DNA from: Aliivibrio fischeri ATCC 7744 = JCM 18803 = DSM 507
Lineage (GTDB): Bacteria; Pseudomonadota; Gammaproteobacteria; Enterobacterales; Vibrionaceae
Assembly: GCF_023983475.1 (NCBI RefSeq)
Contig: NZ_CP092712.1
Span: forward strand, 2,356,001 to 2,420,000
Reading direction: 5' to 3'
Length of the DNA stretch: 64,000 nt
Shown: positions 31,986 through 42,190 of the stretch, one piece after another
Layout of the letters: the number at the start of each line of letters is the position of its first letter
Numbering within the stretch: the first letter of the stretch is position 1
Translations under genes and position numbers: made by a program
The notes under the pieces: generated by a model
Databases searched by the model: none
Seen by the model: the letters and a program-made list of their open reading frames with translations, nothing else
What the model was told of the DNA's origin: nothing

Positions 31986-32567
31986 ATGACATCTCGTCGA
32001 CTCATTCGACAATCTACACGTCAACGTCGTAACGCTTTATCTCCTATTGAACAATCTCAAGCAGCCAACGCTCTTGTCCAGCAGTGCTCTATCAACCCTG
32101 TAATTCAAAAAGCACACTCTATTGCAGTCTATTTATCTTCCGATGGTGAAATTGATACCAATCCACTCATCACTTGGTTATGGGCACAGGGCAAACAAGT
32201 CGCTTTACCTGTAATACACCCATTCTCAAAGGGGCATTTATTATTCCTTGAGTACACTGAAAACTCACCGCTTGTTCATAATAAATATCAGATCCTAGAA
32301 CCCAAACTAAACAAAACTAAAATTATACCGACCTCTGAATTAGATCTAATTTTGACGCCGTTAGTTGCTTTTGATCATACTGGTAATCGTTTAGGTATGG
32401 GCGGAGGATATTATGATCGAACACTCTCTAATTGGCACTCCCATCAGCAAGGTCCAATGCCGATAGGGTTATCACACACTTGCCAGCAAGTTTCATTGTT
32501 ACCGATTGAATCTTGGGATGTACCACTTCCTCAAATCATCACACCTCAAAAAACATGGCACTGGTAA
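31986..32567 (+). CDS. fau: 5-formyltetrahydrofolate cyclo-ligase
   Basis: Converts 5-formyl-THF to 5,10-methenyl-THF with ATP (ygfA). The start is the ATG at 31986, directly after the 3' end of 6S RNA; the frame stays open into the 6S gene but that part is RNA. 193 aa with the N-terminal basic helix (RRLIRQSTRQRRNAL) and the family motif GNRLGMGGGYYDRTL. Probably made by processing of the 6S RNA-fau transcript. Confidence 0.93.
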   Translation: MTSRRLIRQSTRQRRNALSPIEQSQAANALVQQCSINPVIQKAHSIAVYLSSDGEIDTNPLITWLWAQGKQVALPVIHPFSKGHLLFLEYTENSPLVHNKYQILEPKLNKTKIIPTSELDLILTPLVAFDHTGNRLGMGGGYYDRTLSNWHSHQQGPMPIGLSHTCQQVSLLPIESWDVPLPQIITPQKTWHW

Positions 32568-32636
32568 ATAGTTAGCCGAAACCGTTTGCTTTGCTTGTAT
32601 TTTATTCATTTTTTACGCTTTACTGACTTATTTTTT

Positions 32637-32665
32637 CTGACGAAGAAAAAACTCTACGCTATAAT
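32637..32665 (+). promoter_or_regulatory. Probable sigma-70 promoter of rpiA
   Basis: CTGACG, 17 nt, TATAAT (32660-32665), about 35 nt ahead of the rpiA start site region with AGGAGA before the ATG. Confidence 0.6.
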
Positions 32666-32707
32666 CACGCCGCTTTCATTTGCACATTATATTTCTAGGA
32701 GAAGGTC

Positions 32708-33364
32708 ATGACTCAAGACGAGATGAAAAAAGCAGCTGGTTGGGCAGCGTTAGAATACGTAGAAGCTGGCAGCATTGTTGGTGTGGGTACAGGTTCAACC
32801 GTAAACCATTTCATCGACGCACTTGCGACCATGAAGAATGAAATTAAAGGCGCAGTATCAAGCTCAGTAGCTTCAACAGAGAAGTTAAAAGAACTAGGTA
32901 TTGAAGTTTTTGATTGTAATGATGTTGCAGGCCTTGATGTTTATGTTGATGGTGCCGACGAAATTAACGGCAAAAACGAAATGATTAAAGGCGGCGGCGC
33001 AGCTCTTACTCGTGAAAAAATCGTTGCTGCAATTTCTGATAAATTTATCTGTATTGTTGATGACACAAAGCAAGTTGATGTTTTAGGTCAATTCCCTCTT
33101 CCTGTTGAAGTTATTCCAATGGCTCGCTCTTATGTTGCTCGTGAGTTAGTTAAATTAGGTGGCGATCCTGCATACCGTGAAGGCGTAATTACCGATAATG
33201 GCAATGTGATCCTTGATGTTCACGGTATGAAAATTACAGATGCAAAAGATCTAGAAGATAAAATCAATGCTCTTCCAGGCGTAGTAACTGTAGGTTTATT
33301 TGCACACCGCGGTGCAGATGTCCTATTAGTAGGAGCTCCAGAAGGCGTTAAGAAGTTCGACTAA
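32708..33364 (+). CDS. rpiA: Ribose-5-phosphate isomerase A
   Basis: Interconverts ribose 5-phosphate and ribulose 5-phosphate in the pentose phosphate pathway. 218 aa with the signature stretches [27 protein letters not shown] and [15 protein letters not shown]. The ATG has TAGGAGAAGG upstream. Single-gene unit between a promoter and a terminator, followed by serA as in E. coli. Confidence 0.97.
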   Translation: MTQDEMKKAAGWAALEYVEAGSIVGVGTGSTVNHFIDALATMKNEIKGAVSSSVASTEKLKELGIEVFDCNDVAGLDVYVDGADEINGKNEMIKGGGAALTREKIVAAISDKFICIVDDTKQVDVLGQFPLPVEVIPMARSYVARELVKLGGDPAYREGVITDNGNVILDVHGMKITDAKDLEDKINALPGVVTVGLFAHRGADVLLVGAPEGVKKFD

Positions 33365-33425
33365 ATAACTACCTTAACTTAATGCTCCCTTATTTAATAG
33401 GGAACAAAAATGTTATTTCATTACA

Positions 33426-33451
33426 ACGGTGCTCATTAGCACCGTTTTTTA
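33426..33451 (+). terminator. Terminator after rpiA
   Basis: ACGGTGCT pairs with AGCACCGT across CATT, followed by six T. Confidence 0.9.
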
Positions 33452-33557
33452 TTAACTATTCCGTAATTTTCTTACCCAAACTGATTATTTTTTGATACTT
33501 TATAATCAGCAAGCAATAAATCACATCATAATTTTGTTTTTAAGGATAAGAACGACC

Positions 33558-34787
33558 ATGGCAAAAGTATCTCTGGAAAAAGAAAAAATCAAAATTCTTC
33601 TTTTAGAAGGATTGCACCCATCTTGTGTTGAAGTTTTCCAAGCAGATGGTTACACCAATATTGAATACCACAAAGGTTCACTCTCTGAAGAAGAACTCTT
33701 AGAAGCAGTAAAAGACGTTCATTTTATTGGTCTTCGCTCCCGCACTCAATTAACACAAGAAGTCTTTGATGCTGCAAACAAATTGGTTGCTGTTGGTTGT
33801 TTCTGTATCGGCACAAACCAAGTTGATTTAAAAGCAGCCGCAAAGCGTGGTATTCCTGTATTCAATGCTCCTTTTTCTAATACTCGAAGCGTTGCTGAAT
33901 TAGTTTTAGGTCAAATTCTACTATTACTTCGTGGTATCCCAGAAAAGAATGCATTAGCACACCGTGGTATTTGGAAAAAAAGTGCTGACGCTTCTTTTGA
34001 AGCTCGAGGCAAACGTTTGGGTATCATAGGTTATGGACATATCGGTACACAATTAGGGATTTTAGCTGAAAACCTAGGTATGCGAGTTTATTACTACGAT
34101 ATCGAAAATAAACTTTCTCTAGGTAACGCAACTCAAATCCCTACCATGAGTGAATTATTAAATAAGTGTGATGTGATCTCTCTACATGTTCCTGAAACAG
34201 CTGGAACAAAAGACATGATGGGGGCAGAGGAATTTGCTCGTATGAAACCAGGCGCTATCTTTATTAACGCTGCACGTGGAACTGTTGTAAAAATTCAAGA
34301 TCTATGTGACGCATTAGAGTCTGGACATTTAGGTGGCGCAGCGGTTGATGTGTTCCCTGTAGAACCAAAAACAAACGCTGACCCATTTGAGTCACCATTA
34401 CAAAAATTTGATAATGTAATCTTAACACCACATGTTGGGGGTTCTACTCAAGAAGCTCAAGAAAACATTGGGGTTGAAGTTGCGGGTAAACTAACAAAAT
34501 ACTCAGACAATGGTTCAACATTATCATCAGTTAACTTCCCTGAAGTGTCACTTCCTGAACATACTGATACATCACGTTTATTACATATCCATGAAAACCG
34601 TCCAGGTATTCTAACTCAAATAAACAGTATTTTTGCTAATGAAGGCATTAACATTGCAGCTCAATACTTACAAACATCAGCAGATATGGGCTATGTTGTT
34701 ATTGATGTTGAAACCGCACGAGCTGAAGAAGCTCTGGTTCAACTAAAAGCAATTGAAGGCACTATCCGCGCTCGAATTCTTCATTAA
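33558..34787 (+). CDS. serA: D-3-phosphoglycerate dehydrogenase
   Basis: First enzyme of serine synthesis. The start is MAKVSLEKEK at 33558, after AAGGATAAG; the upstream in-frame codons contain the promoter-like TATAAT at 33501 and are not coding. 409 aa: substrate domain, NAD domain (LGIIGYGHIGTQLG), catalytic Arg/Glu/His (FINAARGTVV; DVFPVEP; LTPHVGGSTQEAQ) and a C-terminal ACT domain for serine feedback (LLHIHENRPGILTQI). Confidence 0.97.
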   Translation: MAKVSLEKEKIKILLLEGLHPSCVEVFQADGYTNIEYHKGSLSEEELLEAVKDVHFIGLRSRTQLTQEVFDAANKLVAVGCFCIGTNQVDLKAAAKRGIPVFNAPFSNTRSVAELVLGQILLLLRGIPEKNALAHRGIWKKSADASFEARGKRLGIIGYGHIGTQLGILAENLGMRVYYYDIENKLSLGNATQIPTMSELLNKCDVISLHVPETAGTKDMMGAEEFARMKPGAIFINAARGTVVKIQDLCDALESGHLGGAAVDVFPVEPKTNADPFESPLQKFDNVILTPHVGGSTQEAQENIGVEVAGKLTKYSDNGSTLSSVNFPEVSLPEHTDTSRLLHIHENRPGILTQINSIFANEGINIAAQYLQTSADMGYVVIDVETARAEEALVQLKAIEGTIRARILH

Positions 34788-34797
34788 GATAAATAAA

Positions 34798-34826
34798 AAA
34801 TGGGCAGCTTAATTAGCTGCCCATTT
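34798..34826. terminator. Bidirectional terminator between serA and yggE
   Basis: AAATGGGCAGCT pairs with AGCTGCCCATTT across a 5-nt loop, with A and T runs on either side; it lies between convergent genes. Confidence 0.9.
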
Positions 34827-34847
34827 TATTCATATTAAATAATGTAA

Positions 34848-35540
34848 TCAGTTAAGTCGATATACAACAGATACAGAGTCAGAAATCACCATTTGATTAT
34901 CCTGATAACTTTCAGCTGTATTTGCAGCACTATCCATCGCCATACTTCTCATTAGTACAGGTTGGCTGTAATTATTATGATATGAAACCTTCCAAACCCC
35001 TTTAACAGAAGTACCAAATCCTTTAGCTAAAGATGCCGCTTTTTCATTCGCATCTTTAATCGCTTCTAAACGAGCCGCTTCAATGTATTGCTTTTCTTTA
35101 CTTGTTTTTAATTCAATATGGTTAATACGATTAATCCCCTCACCCAAGGCTTTATCTAAATAACCATTCAATTTATTCAAATCCATTACGGTAACGGTAA
35201 TATTTCGAGTGGCTTTGTAACCAACAAGCTCTGGCTTTTTGCCTTTTGGATAACGGTATTCAGGGGTTAAACGAATATTACCACTATTAATATTCTCACG
35301 TTTAACGCCTTGTACTTCTAAGCGAGCTAAAAATCCAGTTACTGCTTTATCCGCAGCCTGTTTCGCTTTTTCTGCTGTTGCCTTACTTTCAACGACATCA
35401 ACTGAGAACTGAGCCATATCAGGTACAACAAACACTTCACCTTTCCCTGATACTTCAAGATGAGGAAAGTCTGGTGATGCAGCCATTGCTACAGGAGTTA
35501 AGAAAGCTGATAAACACAAAACACTTATTATTTTTTTCAT
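34848..35540 (-). CDS. yggE: Periplasmic SIMPL-domain (DUF541) protein, YggE-like
   Basis: 230 aa with a signal peptide (about residues 1-20, ending VAMA) and a SIMPL/DUF541 domain (VSGKGEVFVVPDMAQFSVDV; YKATRNITVTVMDL). YggE of E. coli is linked to resistance to oxidative stress; the molecular role is unknown. In E. coli yggE, argP, rpiA and serA are close together, which supports the name; argP and argO are not present here. Confidence 0.85.
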   Translation of the reverse strand: MKKIISVLCLSAFLTPVAMAASPDFPHLEVSGKGEVFVVPDMAQFSVDVVESKATAEKAKQAADKAVTGFLARLEVQGVKRENINSGNIRLTPEYRYPKGKKPELVGYKATRNITVTVMDLNKLNGYLDKALGEGINRINHIELKTSKEKQYIEAARLEAIKDANEKAASLAKGFGTSVKGVWKVSYHNNYSQPVLMRSMAMDSAANTAESYQDNQMVISDSVSVVYRLN

Positions 35541-35619
35541 TTTTTATTCTCAAGATAATGTCATATTTCTATGACTCTAATAACAGCAAATAATTCCTTA
35601 TCATTATGCATGTTAAGGC

Positions 35620-35648
35620 AAAAAAAATGCTACCCGAAGGTAGCATTT
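35620..35648 (-). terminator. Terminator after mscS
   Basis: On the minus strand AAATGCTACC pairs with GGTAGCATTT across a TTCG loop, followed by eight or more T. Confidence 0.9.
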
Positions 35649-35671
35649 AATATTTTGATTTAAATAAAAAA

Positions 35672-36532
35672 TTAATCTACTTTATTTAAATGAACATCCA
35701 TTTGTGGGAATGGGATCTCAATACCTTCGTTATCTAGGCCTTCTTTAATCGCTTGAAGCGTATCAAAGTAAACATCCCAGTACTCAGCAGTTTTACACCA
35801 TGGACGAACAACAAAGTTCACTGATGAATCAGCTAGAGCAACAACACCAACCGTTGGAGCTGGTGTTTTCAATACACGAGGATCTGACTCAAGTACTTTT
35901 GTAATGACTTCTTTTGTTTTCTTCAGATCCGCACTATAAGAAACACCAATAACATGATCTACACGACGCGTTGCATGGCGAGAATAGTTTGTAATTGGAC
36001 TACCAATAACACCACCATTTGGTACTACAACCATTTTGTTATCAGGTGTAGTTAGGATTGTTTGGAAGATTTGAATTGAATCAACCGAACCCGCAACACC
36101 ACCAATCTCAACATAATCACCAGATTTAAATGGACGGAAAGCAACAATCAATACACCAGCTGCAAAGTTTGATAGCGAGCCTTGAAGCGCTAAACCAACC
36201 GCTAAACCAGCCGCACCAATCACAGCAACAACCGATGCCGTTTGTACGCCAACTTTACCTAATGCAGCAATTAATACGATGATGAATAAAAGGTAACGAA
36301 CAAGAGTGTGAACAAAGTCAACAACCGCTTTATCCATCTTTTTCTTTTTAAGTACGTTACTTACACTGTTCGCTACTTTTTTAACGATAATGTTACCGAT
36401 AAAAAGAATCGCGAGAGCTGAAATAATGTTTACACCATAAGTAATAAACAATTCAGTATTATCTGTTAGCCAATGCTCTAAATTAGCTACACCAGTTGTA
36501 GCTAAATCAGTTACAGCGCCTTGATCTGCCAT
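35672..36532 (-). CDS. mscS: Small-conductance mechanosensitive channel MscS
   Basis: Inner-membrane homoheptameric channel that opens under membrane tension and protects against hypo-osmotic shock. 286 aa with three N-terminal membrane helices; the pore helix shows the Gly/Ala-rich packing (VIGAAGLAVGLALQGSLSNFAAG), followed by the beta domain (FKSGDYVEIGGVAGSVDSI) and the C-terminal cage domain. Length matches E. coli MscS (286 aa). Single-gene unit. Confidence 0.95.
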   Translation of the reverse strand: MADQGAVTDLATTGVANLEHWLTDNTELFITYGVNIISALAILFIGNIIVKKVANSVSNVLKKKKMDKAVVDFVHTLVRYLLFIIVLIAALGKVGVQTASVVAVIGAAGLAVGLALQGSLSNFAAGVLIVAFRPFKSGDYVEIGGVAGSVDSIQIFQTILTTPDNKMVVVPNGGVIGSPITNYSRHATRRVDHVIGVSYSADLKKTKEVITKVLESDPRVLKTPAPTVGVVALADSSVNFVVRPWCKTAEYWDVYFDTLQAIKEGLDNEGIEIPFPQMDVHLNKVD

Positions 36533-36776
36533 TTGATTTGTCCTTTTATAGTTATTCTCAAAAAATTGAGAGGGTTGCCATTATTTTGACATTACGCCGA
36601 TTTTAACACTTTCTATGTTAACTTGGGGGTAAAATCCATTTAAAAACCAGATTATTTCACGACTTTCTCTTCTATAAGAAGCTGAAAAAGTTTAAATTAC
36701 AACCACCTAGTTAATATAACTAGTTAGGTACAAATATGAAACACTTTGTTGACATTTTATTTGTTGAAATATGGGG

Positions 36777-37556
36777 TTATTTATTCTGTTCTTCTCGCTT
36801 AAAGACTAACGTAGTCGCCGTAGATTCCGCCTCAACAAAATAATACCCATCACTATCAAAACTCTTTAGCTCTTCAACATTAGAAATCTTATTTTGAATA
36901 ATAAAGCGAGCCATTAATCCTCGAGCTTTTTTCGCATAAAAACTAATAATTTTATACTGTCCATTTTTACAATCTTTAAAGACAGGAGTAACAATATCGG
37001 CTTTTAGCTCCTTTGGCTTAACCGATTTAAAGTACTCATTAGATGCTAAATTAACTAATATTTCAGAATCTTGAGCTTCTAACTCTTGATTAAGTTTATT
37101 AGTAATTAAACTCCCCCAAAATTGATACAGGTTTGAACCTCGTCCATTTTCAAGCTTAGTTCCCATTTCAAGACGATACGGCTGCATTAAATCCAACGGC
37201 TTTAATAACCCATACAAACCAGATAACATTCTCAAATTGGTTTGGGCATATTCAATCTCACTTTCGCTCAAACTGTTTGCATCTAAACCAGTGTATACAT
37301 CCCCTTTAAAAGCAAATAAGGCAGGTCGAGCATTCTCTTGAGTAAACGTCGTTGACCACTCTTCAAAGCGAACAGCATTTAGACTGGCAATTTTATCACT
37401 TACTTTCATTAACTTAGCGATATCAACAGGCGTTAATGTTCTACATGCTTTAATTAACTCAGCCGAATCTGAAATGAAATCAGGTTGAGTAAAAGCAGAT
37501 GTTGGTAGCGGTGTTTCATAATCGAGTGTTTTTGCTGGAGAAACCACAATAAGCAT
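36777..37556 (-). CDS. yaaA: Peroxide stress protein YaaA (DUF328)
   Basis: Cytoplasmic protein that lowers free iron and DNA damage during peroxide stress in E. coli. The start is the ATG at 37556 ([19 protein letters not shown]) rather than the TTG two codons upstream. 259 aa; family motifs include [22 protein letters not shown] and [19 protein letters not shown]. Confidence 0.93.
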   Translation of the reverse strand: MLIVVSPAKTLDYETPLPTSAFTQPDFISDSAELIKACRTLTPVDIAKLMKVSDKIASLNAVRFEEWSTTFTQENARPALFAFKGDVYTGLDANSLSESEIEYAQTNLRMLSGLYGLLKPLDLMQPYRLEMGTKLENGRGSNLYQFWGSLITNKLNQELEAQDSEILVNLASNEYFKSVKPKELKADIVTPVFKDCKNGQYKIISFYAKKARGLMARFIIQNKISNVEELKSFDSDGYYFVEAESTATTLVFKREEQNK

Positions 37557-37610
37557 GAGCAAGATATCCCTGTGTATTTTTATATATACAAGATATTAAC
37601 GATTCAAATA

Positions 37611-37640
37611 AAAAAAAGCCACGCTCGAATGCATGGCTTT
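37611..37640 (-). terminator. Terminator after the alanine symporter gene
   Basis: On the minus strand AAAGCCATGC pairs with GCGTGGCTTT (one wobble), followed by seven T. Confidence 0.85.
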
Positions 37641-37670
37641 ATCTATTTATTTGATGGGCAAAAACAATGA

Positions 37671-39104
37671 CTATTTTTGCTCTTTTGTATTATCCCAAAT
37701 CCCTTCCTCTAATTGCGAGTGAAGCTCTGGATAATCTTTACTATCAAAGGTAGGTAATTTACCTTCTTTAAGTTGCTTATTATAATCTTTAGCAAGCTTA
37801 ATCACGGTTCCTGACAGCAATGCGATGGCTATTAAGTTTACAATTGCCATTAATCCCATTGATACATCCGCTAATGCCCATACCGTAGGTAATGAGGATA
37901 GCGCACCAAACATTACCATACCCAGAACGATCACTCGGAAAATACCAATGCCTGCTTTATGATTATGCTCTAAGAAGATTAAATTCGTTTCTGCATAAGA
38001 GTAGTTGGCAATAATCGAAGTAAAAGCGAAAAAGAAAATCGCTACAGCAACAAAAATACCGCCCCAATCACCAACTTGACTTGTTAATGCTAACTGAGTT
38101 AATTCAATACCCGTGACTTCACCATGAGGAACATACTCACCAGACATTAAAATGATAGCTACTGTCGCAGAACAAATCACAATTGTATCCATGAATACAC
38201 CTAGCATTTGCACATAACCTTGAGATGCTGGGTGCGGAGGATATGGTGTCGCAGATGCTGCAGCATTCGGAGCTGACCCCATACCGGCCTCATTCGAAAA
38301 CAAACCACGCTTAATACCATTAATCATAGCTTGAGCTATTGCATAGCCTAAACCACCAGCGGCAGCTTCTTGTAAGCCAAATGCACTCTTGAATATCAAG
38401 CTAATGACACTTGGTAGCTTTTCAATGTTGGTAAACATGATAAAGAAAGCAATTGCCAAATAAGCTAAAGCCATTACTGGAACAACAATTTCAGCAGTAC
38501 GTGCAATTGTTCTAAATCCGCCAAAAATAACAACGGCAGATAAAATGACAATCGCAATAGCAACATATAAAGGCTTCCACCCAAATGCAGTTTGCATTGC
38601 ACCAACAATAGAGTTGGCTTGAACAGCGTTAAATACAAGACCAAATGCGATGATTAAAAATACTGAAAAGAGCACGCCCATCCAGCGCATGCCAAGTCCC
38701 TTCTCCATATAATAGGCAGGACCACCACGATAATTACCGTCATCGTCTTTGGTTTTATATAATTGCGCTAATGTGCTTTCTGCAAATGATGTTGCCATAC
38801 CTAACATCGCAATCAACCACATCCAAAAAATAGCACCAGGTCCACCAGCGGTAAGCGCAACAGCGACCCCTGCCATGTTCCCTGTACCAACTCGAGCCGC
38901 TAAGCTCGTACATAATGCTTGGAATGATGAGATACCTGATGTGTCTGACTTTCGACTGTCCTTCAATACCGAAAACATATGTCCAAAATGACGGAATTGA
39001 ATAAAACCCAATCGAACAGTGAAGTAGATACCGATAGCAACTAATAAATATACAAGTACTGAACCCCATAATAGGTCATTCAATAAATTAATAAGACTTG
39101 CCAC
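37671..39104 (-). CDS. Sodium:alanine (glycine) symporter, AgcS family
   Basis: Inner-membrane amino-acid importer driven by sodium. 477 aa with about 10 hydrophobic segments and the family stretches ALCTSLAARVGTGNMAGVAVAL near the N terminus and IKRGLFSNEAGMGSAPNAAA in the middle. It ends in a charged cytoplasmic tail. A perfect inverted repeat (ACACTTAA/TTAAGTGT) lies 36-56 bp upstream of the start. The substrate (alanine or glycine) cannot be told from sequence. Confidence 0.93.
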   Translation of the reverse strand: MASLINLLNDLLWGSVLVYLLVAIGIYFTVRLGFIQFRHFGHMFSVLKDSRKSDTSGISSFQALCTSLAARVGTGNMAGVAVALTAGGPGAIFWMWLIAMLGMATSFAESTLAQLYKTKDDDGNYRGGPAYYMEKGLGMRWMGVLFSVFLIIAFGLVFNAVQANSIVGAMQTAFGWKPLYVAIAIVILSAVVIFGGFRTIARTAEIVVPVMALAYLAIAFFIMFTNIEKLPSVISLIFKSAFGLQEAAAGGLGYAIAQAMINGIKRGLFSNEAGMGSAPNAAASATPYPPHPASQGYVQMLGVFMDTIVICSATVAIILMSGEYVPHGEVTGIELTQLALTSQVGDWGGIFVAVAIFFFAFTSIIANYSYAETNLIFLEHNHKAGIGIFRVIVLGMVMFGALSSLPTVWALADVSMGLMAIVNLIAIALLSGTVIKLAKDYNKQLKEGKLPTFDSKDYPELHSQLEEGIWDNTKEQK

Positions 39105-39821
39105 TTTTCCCCCTCAGTTACATTCGTAAAAACACATACACACTTAATATCATTAAGTGTCCCCTTCTCGTCCCAACCTTAAACTATCATTCTATTAATT
39201 ATGGGATTACCCCTTTATTCACTTTCATGAATTATTTATGCATTTAATGATGCTTAAGATTGGCGTGCTGAATGATGATCAGTATTTAATAAAAAATCAA
39301 TAGAAAACACATGTTCTGAAGGTGACACTTTTTCTACAATTTCAGAAAAAAGCGCTATCAAAGCAACAAATAATACGCATATTAATGACATTTCAATCAA
39401 CAAAATTCCAAAATTAGATTGGAATAATGAACAGTAAATAAAGGTAATTAAAAATAATGCCTAAGAGAAAACAACAAGATACTTACTACTATATTAGATA
39501 TTGTTTTTTAATCGGCATCTTAATACCAAACCAAACGTTTGCTAATAAACCGAATGATGACAGATAACCAATGGCACTCCCGTTAACAAAAAACAAACAC
39601 AAAAAAATTAGCTATCTTTTAATTTTTTATTCCTTTATGACGCTCATTTTGAGTATTAATTATCTATATATTGCATTTAAGTGATCGTTATCTCATAAAA
39701 AATTCATAAAAAATCAACAAATGAGAAACAGTTCAAGGTCATAATCTATTCTCTATGATACTTAATAGCATGCTAAATGGATGGTTTTACTCTTTGTAAT
39801 AATTAATAAAATGAGGTGCTT
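39105..39821. other. 717-bp AT-rich intergenic region
   Basis: No protein gene, tRNA or riboswitch is recognisable between the symporter and the DUF3545 gene. It contains the perfect 8-bp inverted repeat ACACTTAA/TTAAGTGT (39140-39160) in the symporter leader and otherwise AT-rich sequence. Promoters for both divergent genes must lie here but none is convincing by eye. Confidence 0.6.
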
Positions 39822-40001
39822 ATGGATGGGTACACACTAAACGATATATTAGCAACGAAAACAACAACGACAAAAAAGAAGCAAGCCAAACGTCTATGGC
39901 GTGAGATTGAAGAGATTCAAGATCGTCGTCAATTATTACATGAACTTAAAGAGCTCGACCCTTTTTTCAACGGCAATCTAGACGATGTTTATCTAAAATA
40001 A
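39822..40001 (+). CDS. DUF3545 family small protein
   Basis: 59 aa, very rich in Lys and Thr at the N terminus, then a charged helical stretch with KRLWREIEEIQDRRQLLHEL. Similar short proteins occur in vibrios as DUF3545; no function is known to me. The ATG at 39822 has GAGG upstream; a GTG two codons earlier is also open. A bidirectional terminator follows at once. Confidence 0.75.
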   Translation: MDGYTLNDILATKTTTTKKKQAKRLWREIEEIQDRRQLLHELKELDPFFNGNLDDVYLK

Positions 40002-40011
40002 TCAATAAAAA

Positions 40012-40037
40012 AAGGAGAGTCTAGCGCTCTCCTTTTT
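40012..40037. terminator. Bidirectional terminator
   Basis: AAAGGAGAG pairs with CTCTCCTTT across a 7-nt loop, flanked by A and T runs, between two convergent genes. Confidence 0.88.
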
Positions 40038-40050
40038 TATGAAATGACCT

Positions 40051-40578
40051 TTACCTAACTTTTTTCGCTAATTCTCGATAACGTTTATCAACGGTCTCAC
40101 CAAAAACAGGGTCATCTATTTCTTTCCATCCTTTCTCAAGGGCATCCCAATCGTCCGTTGTTAAGTGCGCTTTTAAAAAAGGAAAAATCTCTTGCTCTTC
40201 TTGTGTTAAATGATCTTTTATGCGTTTAGTAAATGCCTTCAAATGATCTTTAAATATGTCTTTAGGCACAATGGCATCATTTAGAATCATATCAATCGTA
40301 ATTGAGAAATCTTCAGTATCTTGTGAAAGAGTATGGTGCGCTTCAAGCAAGTCACTTACCCCCTCATGTTTACCATAATGATCAATGTAATATTGATAAA
40401 TCATATCTTCTTTAGGATGATGAGTTTTTTCAGCAAAAGAAGATAAATAATCAACGCCTTCACGAATTACATTATAGTTAACTGTTTTTTCATCCTCTAA
40501 TCGTTCCAACTTACTATCAAGTAATTGCACAATACGATTTATGTATCCATGCTCCTTATAAATACTTTCAATAAGCAT
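40051..40578 (-). CDS. Hemerythrin-like HHE-domain protein
   Basis: 175-aa soluble helical protein with the iron ligands of the HHE family: His10, His53/His54 with Glu57 (THHPKEDMIY), His81/His82, His123 and Glu127/128 (DHLTQEEQEIFP). Such proteins bind a non-haem di-iron centre and are tied to oxygen, nitric oxide or redox sensing; this one cannot be placed more exactly. AGGAGGACA precedes the ATG. Own transcription unit. Confidence 0.88.
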   Translation of the reverse strand: MLIESIYKEHGYINRIVQLLDSKLERLEDEKTVNYNVIREGVDYLSSFAEKTHHPKEDMIYQYYIDHYGKHEGVSDLLEAHHTLSQDTEDFSITIDMILNDAIVPKDIFKDHLKAFTKRIKDHLTQEEQEIFPFLKAHLTTDDWDALEKGWKEIDDPVFGETVDKRYRELAKKVR

Positions 40579-40667
40579 CCTGTCCTCCTTTACTTTGTAA
40601 ACTATTACAATAGATAAGTGTATATCATCAGTATGAGAGCACAGGATTTAGTTCAAATTTTATCCAG

Positions 40668-41342
40668 TTAACTTAATGTAACCGATCCCCAATTGATTTC
40701 AGATAAGTTTTGTTGGCGTAACAATTCATTCGTTTGTGAAAAATGCTTACAACCAAAAAAACCACGATGTGCTGATAAAGGAGATGGATGTGGAGCCTGA
40801 AGAATAAAGTGACGTCTTGTATCAATATTCGCTCCTTTTTTCTGAGCGTGAGCCCCCCACAGTAAAAAGATAACGCCTTCCATATCCTCATTGATTTTTT
40901 TGATAATGGCATCAGTAAAGGTTTCCCAACCAAACTTGGCATGAGAATGAGCTTTTGCTTCCTCAACAGTCAGAACCGTGTTCAACAACAGCACTCCTTG
41001 TTCTGCCCATGTTTTTAAGTAACCATGCTCAGGAATAGTAAAATCAGGAATATCTTCAGCCAGCTCTTTATACATATTACGTAGAGAGGGAGGAATTTTT
41101 ACTCCTGGTAACACAGAAAAGGACAAACCATGTGCTTGCCCCTCTCCGTGATAAGGATCTTGACCAAGAATAACCACTTTAACGTCATTAAAAGGAGTTA
41201 AATCAAACGCAGTAAAAATATGATCTTCTTTTGGAAAAATATGTTTTCCAAGAGAGCGCTGGGCATCAATCTTTTCCGACATAGATTGATAGTAAGCCTT
41301 CTTTTTTTCAGCTGATATAATAGAGTCCCAAGTTAATACCAT
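40668..41342 (-). CDS. ung: Uracil-DNA glycosylase
   Basis: Removes uracil from DNA, first step of base excision repair. 224 aa with the catalytic Asp62 in [18 protein letters not shown] and the [13 protein letters not shown] loop carrying the second active-site residue. Its ATG overlaps the nfo stop by one base, so the two repair enzymes (uracil removal, abasic-site cutting) are co-expressed. The pairing with nfo is functionally coherent. Confidence 0.97.
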   Translation of the reverse strand: MVLTWDSIISAEKKKAYYQSMSEKIDAQRSLGKHIFPKEDHIFTAFDLTPFNDVKVVILGQDPYHGEGQAHGLSFSVLPGVKIPPSLRNMYKELAEDIPDFTIPEHGYLKTWAEQGVLLLNTVLTVEEAKAHSHAKFGWETFTDAIIKKINEDMEGVIFLLWGAHAQKKGANIDTRRHFILQAPHPSPLSAHRGFFGCKHFSQTNELLRQQNLSEINWGSVTLS

Positions 41343-42190
41343 TACTTTTTCTCACTTAGCGTTCTTAATTGAGCTATCTCATCTTTCCAAATATCAGGAT
41401 CAATCGTTTCCAAAACTAACGGTATATTATTAAATCGGTCATCCTGCATAATATATTCAAAGCAATCCCAACCGATCGTTCCTTGCCCCAACGAATGATG
41501 ACGATCAACTCGACTACCTAATTCGATTTTCGCATCGTTAATATGCATACCTCGTAAATATTGAAAACCAACAATACGTTCGAATTCAGCGAAAGTATGT
41601 TCACACGCTTCTTTTGAACTTAAATCGTATCCAGCAGCAAACGTGTGGCAAGTATCAATACAAATCCCTACTCGAGATTTATCTTCGACTTGTTCAATAA
41701 TTTGAGCAAGTTGTTCAAATTTCCATCCAAGATTAGTTCCTTGCCCTGCCGTATTTTCAATAACAGCAACAACATCAGGAACCGCTTGATGAGCAAGATT
41801 GATCGATTCAGCAATTAAAGATAAACATTCATCTTCTGAAATTTTCTTTAAATGACTCCCTGGGTGGAAGTTTAATAAAGTTAAACCAAGTTGATGACAG
41901 CGCTCCATTTCATCAATAAAAGCCGCTCTTGATTTTTCAAGCTTCTCAGTTTCAGGCGCACCTAAATTAATTAGGTATGAGTCATGCGGTAGAATTTGAT
42001 CACTACTAAAGCCAAATCGCTTACAGTTAGCCTTAAAATCAGAGATGATTTTCTTTGTTAATGGTTTTGCTACCCATTGACGTTGATTTTTTGTAAATAA
42101 AGCAAAAGCATTAGCGCCAATTTGATAAGCGCGTTTTGGCGCTTGATCAACACCACCAGCAGCAGATACATGCGCACCAATATATTTCAT
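41342..42190 (-). CDS. nfo: Endonuclease IV
   Basis: AP endonuclease that cuts 5' to abasic sites left by glycosylases such as Ung. TIM-barrel metalloprotein of 282 aa; visible are the N terminus [55 protein letters not shown] and HINDAK, holding the zinc-binding His, Glu and Asp residues. Confidence 0.97.
   Translation of the reverse strand: MKYIGAHVSAAGGVDQAPKRAYQIGANAFALFTKNQRQWVAKPLTKKIISDFKANCKRFGFSSDQILPHDSYLINLGAPETEKLEKSRAAFIDEMERCHQLGLTLLNFHPGSHLKKISEDECLSLIAESINLAHQAVPDVVAVIENTAGQGTNLGWKFEQLAQIIEQVEDKSRVGICIDTCHTFAAGYDLSSKEACEHTFAEFERIVGFQYLRGMHINDAKIELGSRVDRHHSLGQGTIGWDCFEYIMQDDRFNNIPLVLETIDPDIWKDEIAQLRTLSEKK

Noticed and set aside
39105-39250. Glycine riboswitch ahead of the sodium:alanine symporter
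   Set aside because: Some Vibrio symporters of this family have one, but the conserved glycine-aptamer blocks are not present here.
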